From positions 1 to 64,000 of the forward strand of contig JAPYMA010001118.1 of NCBI GenBank assembly GCA_035041965.1: a stretch of 64,000 bases of DNA, given 5' to 3'. Source of the stretch: Anisakis pegreffii. Lineage: Eukaryota; Nematoda; Chromadorea; Rhabditida; Anisakidae. Position numbers and translations under genes: made by a program. A model generated the notes under the pieces. The model searched no databases, had not been told where the DNA came from, and saw only the letters and a list, made by a program, of their open reading frames with translations. Below, piece after piece: positions 12,101 to 24,281 of the stretch (its first letter is position 1; the number at the start of each line of letters is the position of its first letter).

Positions 12101-15100
12101 CAAATTTTGCACCACGTATAGGGGGTCATGGATTTTTCGCGAACCAACTTTGACGGCAATTCCAGGTTTTAAGATAGTAGGCAGTAAGAGGAGTGTCTGT
12201 TGTGTATGCATGTACAAGGACACCTCTCAATAATTAGCCGTTACCTAGTTATGAGCGTTTGAATTTTTAAAATTTTCGAAAAAATTTTTTTCGAGTTAAG
12301 AGCACTAGGAGGAAGGTCTTACATAGTAGTGCCTACCATTTAAATATTAGGCCTGGATCTCAAGCGGCTGCTTAGATATGGCCAAAAATATTTTCGAAAA
12401 TTTTCAAATTTTGCACCACGTATAGGGGGTCATGGATTTTTCGCGAACCAACTTTGACGGCAATTCCAGGTTTTAAGATAGTAGGCAGTAAGAGGAGTGT
12501 CTGTTGTGTATGCATGTACAAGGACACCTCTCAATAATTAGCCGTTACCTAGTTATGAGCGTTTGAATTTTTAAAATTTTCGAAAAAATTTTTTTCGAGT
12601 TAAGAGCACTAGGAGGAAGGTCTTACATAGTAGTGCCTACCATTTAAATATTAGGCCTGGATCTCAAGCGGCTGCTTAGATATGGCCAAAAATATTTTCG
12701 AAAATTTTCAAATTTTGCACCACGTATAGGGGGTCATGGATTTTTCGCGAACCAACTTTGACGGCAATTCCAGGTTTTAAGATAGTAGGCAGTAAGAGGA
12801 GTGTCTGTTGTGTATGCATGTACAAGGACACCTCTCAATAATTAGCCGTTACCTAGTTATGAGCGTTTGAATTTTTAAAATTTTCGAAAAAATTTTTTTC
12901 GAGTTAAGAGCACTAGGAGGAAGGTCTTACATAGTAGTGCCTACCATTTAAATATTAGGCCTGGATCTCAAGCGGCTGCTTAGATATGGCCAAAAATATT
13001 TTCGAAAATTTTCAAATTTTGCACCACGTATAGGGGGTCATGGATTTTTCGCGAACCAACTTTGACGGCAATTCCAGGTTTTAAGATAGTAGGCAGTAAG
13101 AGGAGTGTCTGTTGTGTATGCATGTACAAGGACACCTCTCAATAATTAGCCGTTACCTAGTTATGAGCGTTTGAATTTTTAAAATTTTCGAAAAAATTTT
13201 TTTCGAGTTAAGAGCACTAGGAGGAAGGTCTTACATAGTAGTGCCTACCATTTAAATATTAGGCCTGGATCTCAAGCGGCTGCTTAGATATGGCCAAAAA
13301 TATTTTCGAAAATTTTCAAATTTTGCACCACGTATAGGGGGTCATGGATTTTTCGCGAACCAACTTTGACGGCAATTCCAGGTTTTAAGATAGTAGGCAG
13401 TAAGAGGAGTGTCTGTTGTGTATGCATGTACAAGGACACCTCTCAATAATTAGCCGTTACCTAGTTATGAGCGTTTGAATTTTTAAAATTTTCGAAAAAA
13501 TTTTTTTCGAGTTAAGAGCACTAGGAGGAAGGTCTTACATAGTAGTGCCTACCATTTAAATATTAGGCCTGGATCTCAAGCGGCTGCTTAGATATGGCCA
13601 AAAATATTTTCGAAAATTTTCAAATTTTGCACCACGTATAGGGGGTCATGGATTTTTCGCGAACCAACTTTGACGGCAATTCCAGGTTTTAAGATAGTAG
13701 GCAGTAAGAGGAGTGTCTGTTGTGTATGCATGTACAAGGACACCTCTCAATAATTAGCCGTTACCTAGTTATGAGCGTTTGAATTTTTAAAATTTTCGAA
13801 AAAATTTTTTTCGAGTTAAGAGCACTAGGAGGAAGGTCTTACATAGTAGTGCCTACCATTTAAATATTAGGCCTGGATCTCAAGCGGCTGCTTAGATATG
13901 GCCAAAAATATTTTCGAAAATTTTCAAATTTTGCACCACGTATAGGGGGTCATGGATTTTTCGCGAACCAACTTTGACGGCAATTCCAGGTTTTAAGATA
14001 GTAGGCAGTAAGAGGAGTGTCTGTTGTGTATGCATGTACAAGGACACCTCTCAATAATTAGCCGTTACCTAGTTATGAGCGTTTGAATTTTTAAAATTTT
14101 CGAAAAAATTTTTTTCGAGTTAAGAGCACTAGGAGGAAGGTCTTACATAGTAGTGCCTACCATTTAAATATTAGGCCTGGATCTCAAGCGGCTGCTTAGA
14201 TATGGCCAAAAATATTTTCGAAAATTTTCAAATTTTGCACCACGTATAGGGGGTCATGGATTTTTCGCGAACCAACTTTGACGGCAATTCCAGGTTTTAA
14301 GATAGTAGGCAGTAAGAGGAGTGTCTGTTGTGTGTGCATGTACAAGGACACCTCTCAATAATTAGCCGTTACCTAGTTATGAGCGTTTGAATTTTTAAAA
14401 TTTTCGAAAAAATTTTTTCGAGTTAAGAGCACTAGGAGGAAGGTCTTACATAGTAGTGCCTACCATTTAAATATTAGGCCTGGATCTCAAGCGGCTGCTT
14501 AGATATGGCCAAAAATATTTTCGAAAATTTTCAAATTTTGCACCACGTATAGGGGGTCATGGATTTTTCGCGAACCAACTTTGACGGCAATTCCAGGTTT
14601 TAAGATAGTAGGCAGTAAGAGGAGTGTCTGTTGTGTATGCATGTACAAGGACACCTCTCAATAATTAGCCGTTACCTAGTTATGAGCGTTTGAATTTTTA
14701 AAATTTTCGAAAAAATTTTTTTCGAGTTAAGAGCACTAGGAGGAAGGTCTTACATAGTAGTGCCTACCATTTAAATATTAGGCCTGGATCTCAAGCGGCT
14801 GCTTAGATATGGCCAAAAATATTTTCGAAAATTTTCAAATTTTGCACCACGTATAGGGGGTCATGGATTTTTCGCGAACCAACTTTGACGGCAATTCCAG
14901 GTTTTAAGATAGTAGGCAGTAAGAGGAGTGTCTGTTGTGTATGCATGTACAAGGACACCTCTCAATAATTAGCCGTTACCTAGTTATGAGCGTTTGAATT
15001 TTTAAAATTTTCGAAAAAATTTTTTTCGAGTTAAGAGCACTAGGAGGAAGGTCTTACATAGTAGTGCCTACCATTTAAATATTAGGCCTGGATCTCAAGC

Positions 15101-18100
15101 GGCTGCTTAGATATGGCCAAAAATATTTTCGAAAATTTTCAAATTTTGCACCACGTATAGGGGGTCATGGATTTTTCGCGAACCAACTTTGACGGCAATT
15201 CCAGGTTTTAAGATAGTAGGCAGTAAGAGGAGTGTCTGTTGTGTATGCATGTACAAGGACACCTCTCAATAATTAGCCGTTACCTAGTTATGAGCGTTTG
15301 AATTTTTAAAATTTTCGAAAAAATTTTTTTCGAGTTAAGAGCACTAGGAGGAAGGTCTTACATAGTAGTGCCTACCATTTAAATATTAGGCCTGGATCTC
15401 AAGCGGCTGCTTAGATATGGCCAAAAATATTTTCGAAAATTTTCAAATTTTGCACCACGTATAGGGGGTCATGGATTTTTCGCGAACCAACTTTGACGGC
15501 AATTCCAGGTTTTAAGATAGTAGGCAGTAAGAGGAGTGTCTGTTGTGTATGCATGTACAAGGACACCTCTCAATAATTAGCCGTTACCTAGTTATGAGCG
15601 TTTGAATTTTTAAAATTTTCGAAAAAATTTTTTTCGAGTTAAGAGCACTAGGAGGAAGGTCTTACATAGTAGTGCCTACCATTTAAATATTAGGCCTGGA
15701 TCTCAAGCGGCTGCTTAGATATGGCCAAAAATATTTTCGAAAATTTTCAAATTTTGCACCACGTATAGGGGGTCATGGATTTTTCGCGAACCAACTTTGA
15801 CGGCAATTCCAGGTTTTAAGATAGTAGGCAGTAAGAGGAGTGTCTGTTGTGTATGCATGTACAAGGACACCTCTCAATAATTAGCCGTTACCTAGTTATG
15901 AGCGTTTGAATTTTTAAAATTTTCGAAAAAATTTTTTTCGAGTTAAGAGCACTAGGAGGAAGGTCTTACATAGTAGTGCCTACCATTTAAATATTAGGCC
16001 TGGATCTCAAGCGGCTGCTTAGATATGGCCAAAAATATTTTCGAAAATTTTCAAATTTTGCACCACGTATAGGGGGTCATGGATTTTTCGCGAACCAACT
16101 TTGACGGCAATTCCAGGTTTTAAGATAGTAGGCAGTAAGAGGAGTGTCTGTTGTGTATGCATGTACAAGGACACCTCTCAATAATTAGCCGTTACCTAGT
16201 TATGAGCGTTTGAATTTTTAAAATTTTCGAAAAAATTTTTTTCGAGTTAAGAGCACTAGGAGGAAGGTCTTACATAGTAGTGCCTACCATTTAAATATTA
16301 GGCCTGGATCTCAAGCGGCTGCTTAGATATGGCCAAAAATATTTTCGAAAATTTTCAAATTTTGCACCACGTATAGGGGGTCATGGATTTTTCGCGAACC
16401 AACTTTGACGGCAATTCCAGGTTTTAAGATAGTAGGCAGTAAGAGGAGTGTCTGTTGTGTATGCATGTACAAGGACACCTCTCAATAATTAGCCGTTACC
16501 TAGTTATGAGCGTTTGAATTTTTAAAATTTTCGAAAAAATTTTTTTCGAGTTAAGAGCACTAGGAGGAAGGTCTTACATAGTAGTGCCTACCATTTAAAT
16601 ATTAGGCCTGGATCTCAAGCGGCTGCTTAGATATGGCCAAAAATATTTTCGAAAATTTTCAAATTTTGCACCACGTATAGGGGGTCATGGATTTTTCGCG
16701 AACCAACTTTGACGGCAATTCCAGGTTTTAAGATAGTAGGCAGTAAGAGGAGTGTCTGTTGTGTATGCATGTACAAGGACACCTCTCAATAATTAGCCGT
16801 TACCTAGTTATGAGCGTTTGAATTTTTAAAATTTTCGAAAAAATTTTTTTCGAGTTAAGAGCACTAGGAGGAAGGTCTTACATAGTAGTGCCTACCATTT
16901 AAATATTAGGCCTGGATCTCAAGCGGCTGCTTAGATATGGCCAAAAATATTTTCGAAAATTTTCAAATTTTGCACCACGTATAGGGGGTCATGGATTTTT
17001 CGCGAACCAACTTTGACGGCAATTCCAGGTTTTAAGATAGTAGGCAGTAAGAGGAGTGTCTGTTGTGTATGCATGTACAAGGACACCTCTCAATAATTAG
17101 CCGTTACCTAGTTATGAGCGTTTGAATTTTTAAAATTTTCGAAAAAATTTTTTTCGAGTTAAGAGCACTAGGAGGAAGGTCTTACATAGTAGTGCCTACC
17201 ATTTAAATATTAGGCCTGGATCTCAAGCGGCTGCTTAGATATGGCCAAAAATATTTTCGAAAATTTTCAAATTTTGCACCACGTATAGGGGGTCATGGAT
17301 TTTTCGCGAACCAACTTTGACGGCAATTCCAGGTTTTAAGATAGTAGGCAGTAAGAGGAGTGTCTGTTGTGTATGCATGTACAAGGACACCTCTCAATAA
17401 TTAGCCGTTACCTAGTTATGAGCGTTTGAATTTTTAAAATTTTCGAAAAAATTTTTTTCGAGTTAAGAGCACTAGGAGGAAGGTCTTACATAGTAGTGCC
17501 TACCATTTAAATATTAGGCCTGGATCTCAAGCGGCTGCTTAGATATGGCCAAAAATATTTTCGAAAATTTTCAAATTTTGCACCACGTATAGGGGGTCAT
17601 GGATTTTTCGCGAACCAACTTTGACGGCAATTCCAGGTTTTAAGATAGTAGGCAGTAAGAGGAGTGTCTGTTGTGTATGCATGTACAAGGACACCTCTCA
17701 ATAATTAGCCGTTACCTAGTTATGAGCGTTTGAATTTTTAAAATTTTCGAAAAAATTTTTTTCGAGTTAAGAGCACTAGGAGGAAGGTCTTACATAGTAG
17801 TGCCTACCATTTAAATATTAGGCCTGGATCTCAAGCGGCTGCTTAGATATGGCCAAAAATATTTTCGAAAATTTTCAAATTTTGCACCACGTATAGGGGG
17901 TCATGGATTTTTCGCGAACCAACTTTGACGGCAATTCCAGGTTTTAAGATAGTAGGCAGTAAGAGGAGTGTCTGTTGTGTATGCATGTACAAGGACACCT
18001 CTCAATAATTAGCCGTTACCTAGTTATGAGCGTTTGAATTTTTAAAATTTTCGAAAAATTTTTTTCGAGTTAAGAGCACTAGGAGGAAGGTCTTACATAG

Positions 18101-18168
18101 TAGTGCCTACCATTTAAATATTAGGCCTGGATCTCAAGCGGCTGCTTAGATATGGCCAAAAATATTTT
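9121..18168 (+). repeat. 304-bp satellite array, 29 full monomers plus end pieces
   Basis: A half monomer (9121-9290) is followed by 29 head-to-tail monomers starting at 9291 (GCCTACCATTTAAATATTAG), 9595, 9899 and so on. The last full copy ends at 18104 and a 64-bp fragment runs to 18168. 29 x 304 = 8816 against 8814 observed. The missing bases are in the T run of the TTCGAAAAAATTTTTTTCGA dyad (near 14410 and 18058). One copy has TGTGTGCATG in place of TGTATGCATG near 14332. Otherwise the copies look identical. No conserved ORF spans a monomer. Confidence 0.98.
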
Positions 18169-19309
18169 AAATAATTTCCGAACCATATTACTAGACCTAC
18201 AAGTAAACTTAAACTCAAAGTAAACTTAGCCTATGCTTAAATCAAGTCCACTCTTTAATAAATCTAATTGAGTCCAGCGCATTTATCGAAAACGTTGCGG
18301 CACAGTCCAATACGGGCGATGACTATGATGAACTCATTGGGAGGGATGACTTGAATTTTAAAAATTTTTTTAACGAATTCACCCCGGGTAAGGACCCTTT
18401 CCCGACCCACCTACCCAATCATCTCGGGCCAGTCCAAGCTCCGAACCCCCTGGCTCAGGAGATAGCGGGTCGCGACGTGCCGCATCTCTCCATATTGCCT
18501 TCCCTACGTGCGAATCATTCCCAAAAAACAAAAGGTTTACAATAACAATAATAACTGTAGCAATAATAAATAATTATACAAGCAACAGTAACAATAAATA
18601 ATAATTAGTAATAATAACAGTAAATTATCAAATAAAAATTAACCAATACATACACATTAAGAACATAATTATGTAATATTATATAAGATTAAATTTATTC
18701 TGAGGTTCCCAAACTTCGAAACATATTTCGAAATAATTTTGTTATGATATCATAAATTTAGAATTTTTTATGAACAATAATTCCCCTATCCCCACTCCCT
18801 ACCCCCATCCCAAAATTTGAATGACCTGAAATGACCCCCTTAAAAGAAAGCTGTAACAAAAATGCGTACTTACTTCCCTTACCCCAGGTATATGACAATA
18901 TTCAATTACATTCAATATAATAGTAACAATAATAAATGTAATATATCATAATAACATCAATAGCAATTAATATATATGCAATAATAATAACACTAAATCT
19001 CAGCGCCCTAAAAAATCCCCAGTCAACGCGTTATGCCGCAAGCTATCGCAATAATCCTAATTCTAATAATATTAATTATGAACACTACAATAACAATAAA
19101 TAATAGCAACACTAATAAATAAACACAATAAAGCAATACACATTCAAATTCCTATTGTCATATACCTCTAGTAATCCTAATACAATGTAATATCAATATC
19201 AATGCATACATATAAAATAACATTATTTACAAATAACAATATACACAAACAATAAAAGTATCAAATATAAATAAAAAATGTAAAAATGGCCACTGGCCAC
19301 AACTCAATT
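18169..19309. other. AT-rich region without a recognised gene
   Basis: The satellite ends abruptly at 18168. What follows is AT-rich with many AAT/ATA runs, plus a GC-richer patch at 18370-18520 that holds a short ORF with no recognisable domain. I see no exon chain, RNA gene or transposase here. Confidence 0.6.
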
Positions 19310-19665
19310 TTATTTTGTATCAGTCCCTAGTAATGAATTCAAACTGGCCTTTTGATGGATTGCCGAGTTGTTGATTTGTCGTTTTTCGTGTTGTTGATAT
19401 ACTGAATAAATATTTGTTGAATATAATAGCTGTTGTTGAATGCCCTCTTGCGGGCCTCTTCGACGGTGGTTCGCCCTCTTGTAGGGCTGATGAACATCGG
19501 CTCGTACCATGCCATTGCCTGAAACGTATGAGCAATAATCACAATAATTACAAAATATTTAGTAGTAATGACAATATGAATAATAAGTATTGAATAAACG
19601 ATAAAATACTCAAAAGATAAATTCAAATAATAATCATACTCACCCCTTTGAAATCGACCAGCCAT
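19310..19665 (-). CDS. Doubtful two-exon small gene (76 aa)
   Basis: I do not recognise this. Seen: a Met codon at 19665 and a 22-nt exon (19644-19665) ending at a GTGAGT donor. A TTTCAG acceptor follows, then a 209-nt open exon (19310-19518) to a TAA; the phases agree. The predicted peptide starts MAGRFQRGGNGMVRADVHQP and is basic and Gln/Asn-rich, with no transmembrane segment or known motif. An alternative frame through the same exons is also open for a distance, and a further upstream exon near 19790 is possible. The exon lies over two of the CCCTCTTG hairpins. This may be a non-coding transcript or chance. Confidence 0.2.
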
Positions 19666-19970
19666 GCGCCACGACCTCCCTCCGTCCGCGCCTCGACCCT
19701 CCCCCCTGCATTCGACCAGCTCACCTGAAATAAAATCCGATTATTATAGTCAAATGCAAATGCTCTACTCACCATTTATCCTCAACTGGGGTTGCGTTGT
19801 TGTACCATTCCATTCAGCCCTATCCAAAGGGCATGCACTTCCATCCATCCGTGTTGTAATAAGCCCGCACCCCCTCGGTTATTCGTGAGGGGGGAGCCTC
19901 TTCTTTCTTCTCGGCCCCGTCCTACCCTCTTGCGGGTTACACGGGGCCATTCACTTGCCCTCTTGTGGGC
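19442..19970. repeat. Four copies of a CCCTCTTG hairpin motif
   Basis: Short inverted repeats with the shared core CCCTCTTG(C/T)(G/A)GG occur at 19442-19456, 19472-19487, 19924-19938 and 19956-19970. They come as two pairs, with 31- to 32-base spacing within each pair. The outer stem pair varies with compensation (G...C in some, A...T in the copy at 19924). Function is unknown. Confidence 0.55.
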
Positions 19971-21082
19971 CATACACCATCGTCCACGCTTATATAATAC
20001 CAAACGATCATCTTCCATCGATAACTGCAATCTAATAGGAATAAATGTACAGTTATCAACCCCAAATGAATATATATCAACGACACGACATCAAATCCAA
20101 GAACCACAACAACACCATCAACCTATCACCACCCCAAACCATTGACCAACCACCCACCACCCACAACACCAACAATAATAAAACTTCAGCCACAACGACC
20201 GACCACAATACCACAACGAATCTATCACCATCCCAGACCACTAACCAACCACTCACTCACCATCCACAAGACTAACAAGAATGAAATTCCAGCAACCAAT
20301 CCACACGTGTATAACACTATAAATTCTGGCGGGAGAATGTTTTTTGATCAAAATGATCAAATTTGATCAAAATCGATCGATCAAAATGATACAAAACCAT
20401 TTCAAACGCGCGCCAATATTATCATTGCAACGATCCGTACAGTCAGTGTTGTTCCCTATGGAACAACGCTATGCGAAACTCTACGAATATTCATAATGAT
20501 AATAATATTTCATAATAATAAATATATATAAATTGCATAAATAATACTTAAACAATACAATAATAATGATAAATCTGCTCAACATTGATAACGATATAAT
20601 TATGAAGCAATAGCAGTAAGTAAACTAACAATACATCAATATAATATCACCCTAAACTAGTGATATCAATAAAATAATAATAACGACACGAATTGTGATA
20701 ATTATATCACAATTAATCACAGAAATAATAATATCACAATAAATCAATCAAACCAATAATGTAAATCGAACTAAAGTGATCCTATCTAAATATTGCCTTA
20801 CAATAAGGACATACGTGTCCAAAATCGCGCAAAATCACCTGAAATCACCCCAAAACACCGTTTTCAGCTACAAAAAACCTCCCCACCCTTCCAAATCACA
20901 CCGAACACCAAATGACAGATAACAAAACTGATATAATTTCAAAATTCCTAACTAACCCAACTGCGAACTCAACTGCCAAGTGGCACGTTCGCAGTCGTCA
21001 CAGGACCCCAAATTCAAACTTACCACTCTGTTGCAGTTTCATATAACCGCCCACCTCCCTGTCAAATCGACTCGACAGCCGA
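19971..21082. other. Gene-poor stretch with AC-rich tract
   Basis: 20040-20310 is strongly C/A-rich (CCACCACCAACA-like) on the plus strand and gives only low-complexity frames. 20340-20395 is dense in TGATCAAA words. 20448-20468 is a small hairpin (GTTGTTCC and its complement around CTAT). 20963-20997 holds ACTGCGAAC and its inverse. No gene is supported. Confidence 0.5.
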
Positions 21083-21136
21083 TAAAACTCACCCGCCAAC
21101 CGTTAGAATCTCAACTGTACTAACCTGTAAAACTCA
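21083..21136 (-). repeat. Solo diverged copy of the 44-bp palindrome-centre repeat
   Basis: The segment starting TAAAACTCACCCGCCAACCG and ending CTGTACTAACCTGTAAAACT matches about 1.2 units of the inverted 44-bp repeat at 6644-7321, with a few substitutions. It is outside the palindrome, about 14 kb away, and shows the repeat has a dispersed or older history. Confidence 0.8.
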
Positions 21137-21506
21137 TTAGTGAAAAGTGAAAATTACTATTAACGTTATTACTTTTATCGCACTTATCATTATCATTCAC
21201 CATCTCAATGCATTACAACGACAAATAATCATCACAATATTTATCATTAATTTAAGACCAATATTGGCATATTTTGCAATGACGACACATTAAAATAGAG
21301 CATCGGATAAGTCGAACTAGATCTAGATCACTTTAGCAGTTCTTCTTGAGGTGGTCGACTCGATCGCCGATCTTGAGGTGATTCTTCTTGAGGTGATTAC
21401 ATTACACTCTCATACCAATGACAACAACTTACTTTATGTATACAAAGTAAGATTACTTCATGTTACAATTTACATTACTTAAGTAATTTACATTACACTA
21501 CTTTAC

Positions 21507-22949
21507 TTATGTTGTGGTGCTGCTTTGTTGTGGGCTGCAGCAGCATCGCAGAATGGCAGATCTGAAGGTGTTCGGGCTGAATATGGAGGAGAGTCGTTTA
21601 CGGAAGGGCTGAACGAAGTAGAGGGCGATAAAGGGATAGGCACACGGCTCCCAATTGAACAGGATCGGTACAACACTCGCATAGATGCCGATGTGCACTG
21701 GCGTGAGCATAACGCCGAAAAGGAACAGTATCGGCATTATTATGAATATTTGCGGGAGGAGCGCCTGAAAATGCTTTGCTCTTTTACGTTTACTTATTTA
21801 TTTGTTTACTTATTTATTTACCTGAAGTAACATGACAATGGTAAGCTGTCTCTGAAGGTGTCGCGTCCGCTCACTGACCCCACTGGCTTTCGTCTTTCGT
21901 ATGATCCGTGCCGATGTCCAAAACACCACCGTATAGGTGAGAATGAATATCGCGCCCGCAGTTGTGGCACACAACGTTCCTGCGATGGTATAACCCTGAA
22001 AAACAAAACAAAGGGCTAGTCACAACAATTTTAACAATTTTACAGCAACAGTCACAAACGACGAATAATGACAAACCAACGTCGTCACGAGTTGTCACAA
22101 ACCTCACAAAAAAGTCACAAATGGATTAAACTTTTCATAGAGCTAAATTGTAAGCAACAGCAGCAGCAGCCACAAACCTTCTTAAAGAAGAATGTCAACG
22201 TGTCGTTTCGCATGAAAATGAAGTCGAAACGCTCCCGGTCTTCAATGCGCAACGTACACCCGCTAGTGATACCAATCGTGGCACTGACAACTGTGACAAA
22301 TACGGCCACCACACACGCTCCACGACACGTGAATAGACTCTTCAGATAGTGCTTACTGAAACAAATTTGGCCATGTCACAAGCTGTCGATCGATTGGACG
22401 CATGGGTATCGATCCTCGATCCATCGATCAGGTCAAAATGATCTGATCTCTCTGATCTCATGATCAGATCATCAGCAGCAGAAAAAACAAACTCACTCGC
22501 ATATGAACGCATATCGAAAGATGAACACCAGCAAGACCAGAAACATCTTACAACTGAACAGAAATATCACGAACACCCAGCCGTAGAGTGCTAAAAATTG
22601 ACCGCTCGACGCCAAAATACCCTTTTGCACGAAGTATATCACATCACCGTCTTCATAGAAACCCTAAAGTATCGGCTATTCAGTGAACTGATCAAATCAC
22701 TAGCGTCAGATCAGAATCAGCAGATGATCACCAATCAATAACCAGATCACTCACCAGATCAAGCAGCGACAGGGTCAAGCACGTGATCAGCTCCAGAATC
22801 GATTCAATGGCCATGATCAATCGATACTCGTGAATCTCCGAGAGCTGTGTGGTCAAAATCAGGAACACCACTAGCAGATTGGGTACCACACAAAGCACCG
22901 ATGTGATGTGTGCATTAATTGTCAAAAATTGCGCAATAAACGTATGCAT
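21507..22949 (-). CDS. Nematode 7TM chemoreceptor (Str/Srd/Srh-like)
   Basis: Predicted 323-aa serpentine receptor, likely a chemosensory G-protein-coupled receptor of sensory neurons. Exons in transcript order: 22755-22949, 22497-22663, 22178-22355, 21822-21995, 21507-21764. All have GT-AG introns and consistent phases. Seven hydrophobic segments can be traced. TM1 is near residues 12-35 (...VVPNLLVVFLIL). TM2 starts with YRLIMAIESILELITC. TM3 is VFVIFLFSCKMFLVLLVFIF followed by RY. TM5 is TAGAIFILTYTVVF. The pre-TM6 motif LQRQLTIVMLLQALLPQIF is typical of the Str/Srd/Srh/Sri superfamily. TM7 is followed by QPFRKRL. The exact class is not certain. The start Met at 22949 is the first in the exon; an upstream exon cannot be excluded. 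It is the gene closest to the satellite region, and chemoreceptors commonly sit in repeat-rich chromosome arms. Confidence 0.82.
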
Positions 22950-23650
22950 TTGGGAATTTCAGTTGCTTTCACTTTAAAATGGCACAAACACAATGTCCAA
23001 AAATCGACAAAATACTCAGTGGTAATCCTACGACCATCCAAAAATCTTAATCTCTTAATCTCAAAATATCCCGAACGTTCAATCCCGAATATCCCAAAAT
23101 ATCTATTATCTATTTTGTGATATCTAACCCGCCTGCGATATCCGTCCGTCCGTACTCTTAATCTCAATCTTATAAACCAGCAGATATTTCTAAGCCTGAT
23201 CCCAAGCCTGTATCTAAGACAGAGATAGACATCTACCTATGTCCTCATATGCCATACTCAGTTAAGAATTCGATTAAATTAAGAGTTTCAGAGAATTAGA
23301 TGATGCTTAATTGATGACGGTGTGAACCAAATTGTTTATTGTGTTGCTGGTGTTAGGTGTTTAGGTGTGTGTGTGTGTGTGTGAATTTTGTGGCATTCGT
23401 GTGAGATTTGTATTAGCTGAGATTAATTTCCGAATGTTCACTAAGAAATTCATGCACTGTTTGAGAGTGAATAGAATTCGAACATTCGAATAATGTGACC
23501 AAATTAGATGTTATCATAATAATAATCATCATTATGAAAGGTGAGAGTATTCTCGCGTTTATTTATGATATCCAGTAGATCGCTATGATCTCTAGGATAT
23601 CATCTGGATATATCCAAAAATAGAACACACTCCCATGCACTGAAATTCCG
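22950..23650. other. Intergenic, nothing recognised
   Basis: AT-rich with a short (GT)n run at about 23364-23383. No exon, RNA or repeat family was recognised apart from the target site of the MITE that follows. Confidence 0.5.
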
Positions 23651-23751
23651 GGCACTTTTTACTTGGGGGGGGGGTCGCACGCAAGTCCATGCGCAGTAGG
23701 CGTGGCATGCGCGAGCGTACTTGCGTGCGACCCCCAAAGTGAAAAAGTGCC
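23651..23751. mobile_element. 101-bp MITE with 8-bp target-site duplication
   Basis: The element begins GGCACTTTTT and ends AAAAAGTGCC. The inverted terminal repeats are about 33 bp each, including GGGGGTCGCACGCAAGT at 23670-23686 and its complement at 23719-23735, around a ~32-bp core with the word GGCGTGGCATGCGC. It is flanked on both sides by AAATTCCG (23643-23650 and 23752-23759), an exact 8-bp target duplication. It is far too short to encode a transposase. An 8-bp duplication is typical of hAT-type elements; P and Merlin elements make similar sizes. The family assignment is inference. Confidence 0.85.
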
Positions 23752-23759
23752 AAATTCCG

Positions 23760-24281
23760 TTCCGCCTTACCGAGATCAATCCCGATCTAGGGCAAATTTT
23801 ACCCGTACAATTTCCCCGGGCAGTTCTCAGGGAGCAGTTTGTCCGGAGTTCGGGGGCCATTCTCCTAACCAATCATATGCGACAATACAATACAATGCAA
23901 CACTCAATAGAATATATCTTAGTAATAATAATAATGATACAAATATTACTACAACAAAAATATAAATAATACAAATAATAAAAATAATATCAATAAATAC
24001 ACAAAATAATAATAATGAATCTATTCACAATCACATTCTACAGCATCAGCTAAACGATATGATACAACAAGTCGATGTGCCAAAACATGTTGAATCCTCG
24101 CAACCAATGAGGACAAAATGTCCCTGAACGACGAACCACGACAAATATGGGTAAATGGGCTAACTGTCCTAGCAGTGGCTAACCCAGTACTACAACCTAG
24201 TAAATTTCAGGTTACACCAAAAAATTTTTTTTTCGAAAAAAACCTGAAATAAACAAACAAAAAAATTTCCACTCCCATTTT
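23760..24281. other. Intergenic between MITE and SQR gene
   Basis: AT-rich DNA downstream of the SQR stop codon (the gene reads on the minus strand). It includes (AAT)n-rich sequence at 23918-24020. No gene signal is seen. Confidence 0.5.

Noticed and set aside
1085..18168. TTTAGGCC/ATTAGGCC words as nematode telomere (TTAGGC) repeats
   Set aside because: They occur once per 62- or 304-bp unit and never in tandem.
18351..18545. 64-residue open frame downstream of the satellite
   Set aside because: No ATG (starts at a weak alternative codon), no splice context and no recognisable domain.
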